This document shows positions 8,601-12,166 of a stretch of DNA of 12,166 nucleotides, one piece after another. A program made the translations under genes and the position numbers. The DNA comes from Opitutia bacterium UBA4506 (lineage in GTDB: Bacteria; Verrucomicrobiota; Verrucomicrobiia; Opitutales; Puniceicoccaceae): assembly GCA_002388665.1 (NCBI GenBank), contig DGMY01000086.1, positions 1 to 12,166 on the forward strand. The letters run 5' to 3'. How positions within the stretch are numbered: position 1 is the first letter of the stretch; every line of letters begins with the position of its first letter. The notes under the pieces were generated by a model. That model was not told where the DNA came from, ran no database searches, and saw only the letters and a program-made list of their open reading frames with translations.

Positions 8601-11079
8601 ACAAGTCCTTTCCTGGGCGAGATGGTTGCAATCGGAAGGAGTTCGCGCGGAGGTTCCAGTCGCAATCATCGCAAATCGTACTGCCGAAACCTGGATAGCC
8701 TACCTGGGAGTTCTCGCCTCCGGCGGAACGTTGCTTCCCTTGGACCCTCAGGCGCCCGCGGCTGGCAGGAAAGAGATTCTACAGCGTACAACTCCGCCGC
8801 TACTGCTCGCGGAAAATGCTAATGCTTTCTCAGGAATTCCGGCTCGGACCGTCGAGATACTGAATGGTCCTCCGGTAACTGATTCAGAGAGTCCGTGGAC
8901 CCCTCCAACACTCGCCGGCACCGCCTATATTCTTTTCACCTCGGGTTCGACGGGAACTCCTAAGGGCGTCTCCGTAGGGCACAGTGCACTGGCCAATTAC
9001 GCGGCGAGTCTCCAGGAGATTCTCCAGACTCATCCGGGCGCTCATTTCGGGCATATCTCTCCACTAACTACAGATCTAGGGCATTCAGCCTGGGTCGGGG
9101 CCCTGACTACAGGCGGCTGCCTTCACCTCATCCCCGACAGAGTCCGTCTGCACCCATCATTGTTCGCGGCCTACATCAAAGATCATCCACTCGACTATCT
9201 AAAATCCACTCCGAGCCACTGCTCGGCTCTCCTTGAACCAAATGGTTCCGGGACGGTCGAAGACTTTCCGATAAAATCGTTTATTCTCGGCGGGGAACGG
9301 GTTTCATCCGAATGGCTTGCGCGGATCAAGGAGTTGGGGTCGGAGTGCTCCATCATTCATCACTATGGCCCCACGGAAGCCACGATTGGAGTGCTGGTGG
9401 CTAACCTCAACTCTCATGACAACGTTTCGACAAAAGCTCTCCCTCTGCGGCGACCGACACTCAACACCACGATTGCCCTGGTGAATGAGGCAGGCTGCGT
9501 CGTACCCCGCGGAGTATGTGGTGAGCTCACCATTTCAGGTCTGTGCCTATCCGATGGGTACATCGATGGGACCACAACGGCACCCGGCCCCCTAGAGCTT
9601 TCTCAGATCACCGAAAACGGCGTGTATCGAACGGGCGATCTCGCCCGTATGTCGCTCAATGGAGACATTGAGATCATTGGAAGACTTGACCGCCAACTGA
9701 AGCTCCATGGGATACGGATTGAACCGGGCCACCTGGAAGCTCTGCTCCAGCAATTGAGTTCCGTTTCTGATTCAAGGATTTTTATCCACGGTGATCAGAT
9801 CTGCGCCTGTATTGTTTCTCAGGATCCGCACGGCGTGGAAGTAGCGGGTGAGCACCTCAAGCGTCACTTACCACCGTCACTCGTACCCACCCGATGGTAC
9901 CAGTGCGAGCAACTGCCGCTTACCCGAAATGGAAAGCTGGATACCGATGCGCTCACAGAAACTAGATCTTTCTCGACGGAGCCGAAAAACCGGGGGCAGG
10001 ATCCTTTGATGGCGACGGTTTTGAGAATCTGGAAAGATGCTCTCCAACGACCGGAACTGAGGTCCGATGAGAATTTCTTCGATGCGGGAGGTCATTCTCT
10101 CCTCGCAATTCGCCTCCTCGCCTTACTCTTCGAACAGACCGGCCACACCCTTTCGATAGCAGATCTCTTGAACCACCCGACCGCGGAAAAGACTTCGGCC
10201 TTTCTACGCGCCAAAGGAAGCGAGCCATCCATCACGGTTCCAGTGGTTCAACTGAAGGATGGGCGGGGTCCGCTTCAAATTCTCATCCCAGGAGCAGGTG
10301 GAAGCCTCCTCTATTTTCAACCTTTACTGGAGAAGATCAGTGAGGGGCCTGTCATCGGGTTGCCGGGCCTCATCGGACATAAGAATGCGCCCAAATCTGT
10401 CGACGAGCTGGCCAGCTACTACCTAGAGAACCTATCACCAGAACAATTGGATCAGCCCATTGCCCTACTGGGGCATTCGTTTGGAGGACTCCTCGCTTGG
10501 GCCCTGGCAGATCGACTCCAGGCATCCGGTGCCACGGTTCGTCATGTCGGGATCATCGACAACCCCGCAGTCGGCAGCGGCAAGGGCCGGGAGTACACGA
10601 GCTGGGATCATGTTGACTGGTTGCGTCACATAGCACTGCGAATCGGCAAGCTGCACGGAACCACCCTACAACTACCAGAGTCCATCAACCGAGAACTCTC
10701 TCCAGAAGAATCCGACAGGTCTTTCGCCGCTCACCTGAGAGATCACGGCTTCCTCCCTCAAGGGACCAGCGACGAAGCCCTGGCGCAGTACATTCGCACC
10801 TATCGGGCCAACGCATTGGCCGCGGCTCTATATGAACCCGCGCGGATCAAGAACCCGCCGTTCCAGCTCCATCTTTTTCTCGCGGCTGATCAGGATCATG
10901 AACTTGATGAAGACCGAAGCGAGATGAGTGAGTGGCTCGGCTGGGAGAAAGTCTATCCAAGGTCCCCTCATTTATATACCCTTCCCGGCACTCACCTTTC
11001 ACTGCTTGCGGAGCCCAACGTCGAACGCCTCGCGGCCGAGTGGAACAAATTGATCGCCCCTCATCCTCATGGCCGATAA
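2695..11079 (+). CDS. Hybrid PKS-NRPS megasynthase, AT-ACP-KS-AT-ACP-C-A-PCP-TE
   Basis: This single 2794-residue cytoplasmic assembly line should build one small polyketide-amino acid hybrid. Domains by approximate residue: AT1 86-395, ACP1 431-500, KS 516-932, AT2 1019-1320 with post-AT linker to 1357, ACP2 1400-1475, condensation 1498-1905, adenylation 1940-2425, PCP 2436-2506, thioesterase 2525-2785. No ketoreductase, dehydratase or enoylreductase fits between AT2 and ACP2. Expected order of events: AT1 loads ACP1, KS with AT2 adds one extender left as a beta-ketone, the C domain joins it to an amino acid (probably aspartate), and the TE releases the product. All three carriers keep the serine for phosphopantetheine (463, 1436, 2468), so a PPTase from elsewhere is needed. 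The ATG at 2695 has no Shine-Dalgarno site; the frame is open upstream to a stop at 2611 with no other start. The methyltransferase start overlaps its stop by 11 bases. Confidence 0.95.
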   Translation: MEDLTPSLHFFAAENRSDLVEAIQSDAKPPATNTFPARLALIAEDAESLRQRKVEAVQLLQSKKKERFSIPGKIFFHELDHSVAPKVAWLFPGYGAQYPGMLQGVPDAFPAAASWIGKQTARAQSYFQTNPWLLGTSGATEQVAAAEQAYAILLTDVIFSEVLHSIGVPCHGVIGHSYGESAALYSSGAVSNPWKAIGLARRIFEESNHHVSPCAFLTARGDVAQRMCPPLEVALENCPSQSVLCGSPEAVSEAEKSLHEDGELVFRIGQLDQPVHTSRFSVTPAEYQAVYDSVEFNPSRVPLYSCVTGLPLPPESAAMKQALIRQWHETVRFQSATESLYQDGYRIFLEAGPAGRLSGFVRDTLRGKDVTVLSCDHPKRAADLQMREVLARLYCAGVALSEEKIAQTCRMVSGPSAILQPTRSKPSTEDHSLEIIRKEMAQLLGSEELPHPDQGFFDSGLGSIEVVELASRLSAKFATQVSPVQVFEESTPRRLSESLSESNGGENRKKRTRPSHEPIAIVGMSCRIPRGIDSPEQLWSLLESGADVIGDIPTDRWNPDQWPDAPRKGGFLADLRKFDSQFFGISAREAAALDPQQRLLLEMAWEAFENSLINPRSLRDSNTAVYTGISGSEYSARLSPNERLQAGGYLATGCMPSTAAGRVSHFLGLRGPSLAVDTACSSSLVAVDLAVQALRSGTCDRALAGGVNVLLSPELSIHLNQSGALSPDGHCKTFDAQADGYVRSEGGGLIVLKRLSDAIEDQDRIHAVIRGSAVDHNGTSSGLTVPSSKAQALLIRNALDDAGITADQIQCIEAHGTGTKLGDPIEAAALGSVFSTRKHPLRIGSIKTQIGHLEAGAGIAGVLKMVLQLSFKKFAPSLHFSSLNPAIDWPANSIQVCTELTDWKSGPHPRLGGVSSFGISGTNAHLILEEPPAPPTQTSSPQDGVQCAYTVSAGSPASLSALIRNHRELLSTSEDPIQDLAASTRSTRSSARFRRAVIGDDAASIASALDSPGLAPASKTGVAFLFPGQGTGTDHAIRELYQNNPTFRHSFDSCRQGFSPLGLELDPHSPQKTPRESQAALFAFEYSLAQVWIDSGVQPTAVAGHSLGEYAAAVIAGVLRFEDACRLVCVRAQLIEEIGPPGSMLAVSAPKNQITAVLSEHSFEVDIGAINAPSLTVVSGSSEEITQLRSTLRTQRISSILLSVDFPFHSRWMSPVAKRFQKELSDLPIGIPRIPFYSGMSGNRVDRVPAEYWSDQLPHTVRFLDCAQSLIDSGHQTFLEVGPGNTLCHLGLSAREDAPNLAWIAGPPNNENAWQTVLHGLCSLYERGETVDWTLFPPHFGRRVPLPNTVWDRQYHWISSQFEDECSADAIDQGNSRPDPNPLSPIIERFEEATNGRERRKIAALYLRYLCNGILGNPPETEIPTSTRFLAMGFDSMMATILRLRIRKDFGIDLTAPWIIETGTPDDCTDRIIRESTGTSRPGSKEPKTSTGTGAAENYPLSVGQSALWFLQKLHPTSTAYNQSIPLRIQKGTLEDWKRACQALVERHEILRTIYPESQESPVARILSSSVPDFTTQTFPDGRSVERAIAREHHQPFSLSDSPPVRFRWLCGPENDPILLITLHHIACDGWSNEIIQRDLAALARGESLDPVAFSYEQFSREQSAMLSSERGADLLRRWREILADPIPVLDLGADYARVSDSAAKGEILSIPLAPSLTSKLRDFAREHESTLQNTILAAFASLLQTLSRQNDCIIGCPVAAREAPELTETVGYFVNPLPIRIRMDGHTTFRELIAIAQTAMKRSLELQDYPFPQLVKDLNAPRIPGRSPIFDASFNFVRTLGQRHEELESFSIPQAAGKFDLTLNVVENGRHPSFSFAYRSDLFRTDTIERFGFLLTQIIDAGITAPEMSVGEALSHSIQDDQRSLISGAESPITRTVIDDLFQWAKATPSQIALVAGERSITYGELGRQVLSWARWLQSEGVRAEVPVAIIANRTAETWIAYLGVLASGGTLLPLDPQAPAAGRKEILQRTTPPLLLAENANAFSGIPARTVEILNGPPVTDSESPWTPPTLAGTAYILFTSGSTGTPKGVSVGHSALANYAASLQEILQTHPGAHFGHISPLTTDLGHSAWVGALTTGGCLHLIPDRVRLHPSLFAAYIKDHPLDYLKSTPSHCSALLEPNGSGTVEDFPIKSFILGGERVSSEWLARIKELGSECSIIHHYGPTEATIGVLVANLNSHDNVSTKALPLRRPTLNTTIALVNEAGCVVPRGVCGELTISGLCLSDGYIDGTTTAPGPLELSQITENGVYRTGDLARMSLNGDIEIIGRLDRQLKLHGIRIEPGHLEALLQQLSSVSDSRIFIHGDQICACIVSQDPHGVEVAGEHLKRHLPPSLVPTRWYQCEQLPLTRNGKLDTDALTETRSFSTEPKNRGQDPLMATVLRIWKDALQRPELRSDENFFDAGGHSLLAIRLLALLFEQTGHTLSIADLLNHPTAEKTSAFLRAKGSEPSITVPVVQLKDGRGPLQILIPGAGGSLLYFQPLLEKISEGPVIGLPGLIGHKNAPKSVDELASYYLENLSPEQLDQPIALLGHSFGGLLAWALADRLQASGATVRHVGIIDNPAVGSGKGREYTSWDHVDWLRHIALRIGKLHGTTLQLPESINRELSPEESDRSFAAHLRDHGFLPQGTSDEALAQYIRTYRANALAAALYEPARIKNPPFQLHLFLAADQDHELDEDRSEMSEWLGWEKVYPRSPHLYTLPGTHLSLLAEPNVERLAAEWNKLIAPHPHGR
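2950..3879 (+). other. AT1: divergent N-terminal acyltransferase domain
   Basis: This is the acyltransferase of the presumed loading unit. The catalytic serine is Ser177 in GHSYGE and the catalytic histidine is His276 in PVHTSRF. Counting without gaps from the serine, Arg202 sits where FabD-type enzymes hold the arginine that binds the malonyl carboxylate. Two features are unusual: the oxyanion-loop motif reads GYGAQ (Tyr94) instead of GQGxQ, and the histidine motif is VHTS rather than the FHS of ordinary extender ATs. GHSYGE recalls the GHSFGE of PUFA-synthase ATs. The preceding 80 residues resemble the second half of a KS-AT linker (a LALIAEDAESL segment), yet there is no KS before it. The substrate cannot be read. 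Confidence 0.85.
3985..4194 (+). other. ACP1: first acyl carrier domain
   Basis: A carrier fold following AT1, with the attachment serine at Ser463 in the stretch DSGLGSIEVVEL. The residue before the serine is Gly462 where most carriers have Asp, a tolerated but less common variant. It ends in a typical VFEESTPRRLSESL helix. It should hold the starter for transfer to the KS. Confidence 0.85.
4240..5490 (+). other. KS: beta-ketoacyl synthase domain
   Basis: A complete modular-type ketosynthase performing the only polyketide condensation. The catalytic triad is intact: Cys680 in DTACSSS, His815 in EAHGTGT and His852 in GHLEAGAG, with Lys847 before it. The cysteine is not replaced by Gln, so this is not a decarboxylating loading KS. 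The usual KSNIGH reads KTQIGH here (Asn to Gln). It ends in a normal GTNAHLILEE strand. Confidence 0.95.
5749..6654 (+). other. AT2: extender acyltransferase, probably malonyl
   Basis: A canonical cis acyltransferase: FPGQG at 1026-1030, catalytic Ser1106 in GHSLGE, Arg1131 for the extender carboxylate and His1209 in FPFHS. FPFHS is closer to the malonyl-type HAFHS than to the methylmalonyl-type YASHS, so malonyl-CoA is the likelier extender. A standard post-AT linker (VPLPNTVWDRQYHWI, 1344-1358) follows, then ACP2 with no room for reductive domains. Confidence 0.9.
6892..7119 (+). other. ACP2: extension-module carrier domain
   Basis: The carrier that presents the beta-ketoacyl chain to the condensation domain. 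The attachment serine is Ser1436 in the canonical GFDSMMAT context. It is reached directly from the post-AT linker, which is the evidence that the module lacks KR, DH and ER. Confidence 0.9.
7186..8409 (+). other. C: condensation domain at the PKS-NRPS junction
   Basis: A full-length condensation domain that should form the amide between the polyketide and the amino acid. The C1 region reads LSVGQSALWFLQKLHP, the catalytic HHxxxDG is intact (His1624, His1625, Asp1629, Gly1630), and the C5-like GYFVNPLPIRI is at about 1772-1782. Features fit an ordinary amide-forming C domain after a polyketide carrier; no epimerisation or heterocyclisation signature is seen. Confidence 0.92.
8512..9969 (+). 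other. A: adenylation domain, predicted aspartate-specific
   Basis: An amino-acid-activating domain with all core motifs: A3 FTSGSTGTPKG (2081-2091), A5 HYGPTEATIG (2223-2232), A7 YRTGDLA (Asp2315), A8 with GRLDRQLKLHG, and the A10 lysine Lys2414 in NGKLD. Aligned by eye to GrsA, the ten pocket residues are Asp2127, Leu2128, Ser2131, Lys2170, Ile2197, Gly2199, His2223, Ile2231, Gly2232 and Lys2414, giving DLSKIGHIGK. The published aspartate code is DLTKVGHIGK, so eight of ten agree and both changes are conservative. Lys2170 and His2223 suit a side-chain carboxylate. Asp2127 keeps the alpha-amino contact, so an alpha-amino acid is expected. Asparagine or beta-substituted aspartate remain alternatives. 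Confidence 0.85.
10000..10212 (+). other. PCP: peptidyl carrier domain
   Basis: A typical thiolation domain with the attachment serine Ser2468 in DAGGHSLLA. It follows the A domain by about 20 residues and holds the amino acid, and later the full hybrid chain, for release by the TE. Confidence 0.95.
10267..11049 (+). other. TE: C-terminal type I thioesterase
   Basis: An alpha/beta-hydrolase release domain. The triad is visible: Ser2595 in GHSFGG, Asp2622 in IIDNP and His2767 in GTHLSLL. The Ser-to-Asp spacing of 27 equals that of the surfactin TE; the Ser-to-His distance (172) is about 45 longer, so the lid region between them is enlarged. The lid often sets the choice between hydrolysis and cyclisation, but the outcome cannot be read here. 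Confidence 0.93.
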
Positions 11080-12100
11080 ATCGATCCAACGCCTCTACCG
11101 GTACATCTACGGAAACTGGTCAACGATGATCACCCGTACCTATGCGGAACTGGGCATCGCCGAACTACTCGCGGAATCACCCCGTTCACCGGAAGAGATA
11201 GCTGAAGATACGCAGTCAGATCCTGAGGCGCTTAACCTTTTGCTGCAATGCGCGGAGGAGCTGGGGTTTCACCGAAAAGATCCTGAGTCTTCCAAATTAA
11301 TTCTCAGAGAGATCGGAACGCTTCTGAATCCTCACCACCCGAACAGTCTCCATGCTGCCGCCATTCTCAACGGGGAAGACTATCGCTACGGTCCTTGGGG
11401 ACGGCTCCCTGAATTCGTTCGATCGGGGGATGGCCGGGAGATCTCACCCACCTGGGACACAGGAAGTCTCCCCTACCTCGCATCCCGCCCCAGCCAACTC
11501 GCTACTTTCCAAAAGGCGATGCAGGACCTCAGTACAGCTACGCTTTCATCAGAGAACGAAAACCGCTGTATCGCCTCGTCAATCCCCTTGGATCAATTCA
11601 GCAAAATTATCGATGTCGGGGGCGGAACCGGAAGTCTTCTTTCCGCCATCCGCGAGAGAAACGCGCAATGTGCTTTAACCCTGTTCGACCTCCCCTCGGT
11701 TCTCGCCGAATCCACCCTAGCCGAGGAGTCACGCATATCGCTCCGCGAGGGAGATTTCTTCGAAGAGATTCCGCCAGGCTACGGTGCCTACCTATTCAAA
11801 AACGTACTCCACAATCACCCCAAAGAACGCTTGCACAAAATATTCCGAAATCTCGCCATCGCGCTAAAGAAGAGCCCCTCGACATCCCGTGCCTTCTTCT
11901 TTGAACTAATCCACGGATCTTCCCCGCGAGACCCAAGTCGAAATTCCCTGATCGATATGAATCTCTTCCTTCTAGTGGGCGGCCGCGTCCGGAGCCATGA
12001 GGAATACAATGAGCTCCTCTCTCCTCATGGCTTGCAAATTGTTTCCAATCACCCGCTTCAATCCTCTGCGAGACGGGCCCTCGAAATACAACTGCTTTAG
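11069..12100 (+). CDS. SAM-dependent O-methyltransferase (family 2 type)
   Basis: A 343-residue methyltransferase, normal length for the plant-COMT / hydroxyneurosporene / acetylserotonin type. Residues about 10-100 form the helical, winged-helix-like dimerisation domain. The Rossmann SAM-binding motif I is DVGGGTG at 182-188, with an acidic residue in LFDLPSV ending the next strand. His248 in NVLHNHPKE aligns with the catalytic base of family 2 O-methyltransferases; the usual HDWxDE context is altered to HNHPKE. It should transfer a methyl group to a hydroxyl, enol or possibly carboxyl oxygen of the product released or carried by the megasynthase. Its ATG lies inside the end of the megasynthase frame (11-base overlap), so the two are very probably co-transcribed and translationally coupled. 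There is no clear Shine-Dalgarno site. No terminator is seen in the 66 bases after its stop. Confidence 0.92.
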   Translation: MADKSIQRLYRYIYGNWSTMITRTYAELGIAELLAESPRSPEEIAEDTQSDPEALNLLLQCAEELGFHRKDPESSKLILREIGTLLNPHHPNSLHAAAILNGEDYRYGPWGRLPEFVRSGDGREISPTWDTGSLPYLASRPSQLATFQKAMQDLSTATLSSENENRCIASSIPLDQFSKIIDVGGGTGSLLSAIRERNAQCALTLFDLPSVLAESTLAEESRISLREGDFFEEIPPGYGAYLFKNVLHNHPKERLHKIFRNLAIALKKSPSTSRAFFFELIHGSSPRDPSRNSLIDMNLFLLVGGRVRSHEEYNELLSPHGLQIVSNHPLQSSARRALEIQLL

Positions 12101-12113
12101 CACCTACGGCGAA

Positions 12114-12148
12114 CCCAGCTTGACTTGCCTAAACTGCGGGACATCCCC
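12114..12148 (+). repeat. Possible dispersed repeat, right copy
   Basis: CCCAGCTTG (12114-12122) and GGGACATCCCC (12138-12148) lie shortly after the methyltransferase stop and match the two words at 9-25. The order is reversed relative to the left copy. The significance is low without genome-wide counts. Confidence 0.25.
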
Positions 12149-12166
12149 TCGGTCCGGCCGGAAGCG

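Noticed and set aside
1..12166. tRNA, rRNA, CRISPR array, transposase or integrase.
   Set aside because: None was seen on either strand; there are no regularly spaced repeats and no transposase-like frames.

Overview
The window carries a compact hybrid polyketide/non-ribosomal-peptide locus next to unrelated cell-surface and regulatory genes. The organism looks like a Gram-negative bacterium with a PEP-CTERM/exosortase system. The PEP-CTERM protein, an AraC-type regulator and moderately GC-rich DNA with weak Shine-Dalgarno sites suggest a member of the Verrucomicrobiota or a neighbour, but no single marker gene here fixes the taxonomy.

Layout. At 33-713 (+) is a secreted PEP-CTERM protein followed by a strong intrinsic terminator (743-773). 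At 810-1778 (-) is an AraC-family regulator, and at 1893-2372 (-) a small unrecognised protein transcribed in the same direction. A 322-base gap (2373-2694) separates these from a divergent (+) pair: a 2794-residue megasynthase (2695-11079) and an O-methyltransferase (11069-12100) whose start overlaps the megasynthase stop by 11 bases.

The megasynthase reads AT-ACP-KS-AT-ACP-C-A-PCP-TE. It has a loading didomain, one non-reducing polyketide extension, one amino-acid module and a release domain, with all principal catalytic residues visible. The adenylation pocket read by eye is D-L-S-K-I-G-H-I-G-K, very close to the published aspartate code. With no KR, DH or ER, the chain reaching the TE should be an N-(beta-ketoacyl)-aspartyl thioester. 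The TE could hydrolyse it or cyclise it, for example by Dieckmann closure to a tetramic acid with an acidic side chain; the coupled methyltransferase would then methylate an oxygen. The product is inference; the domain order is directly readable.

No phosphopantetheinyl transferase, transporter or resistance gene lies inside the window. The left boundary of the cluster is probably the divergent gap, or further left if the AraC gene is its regulator. The right boundary is beyond the window edge or in the last 66 bases.
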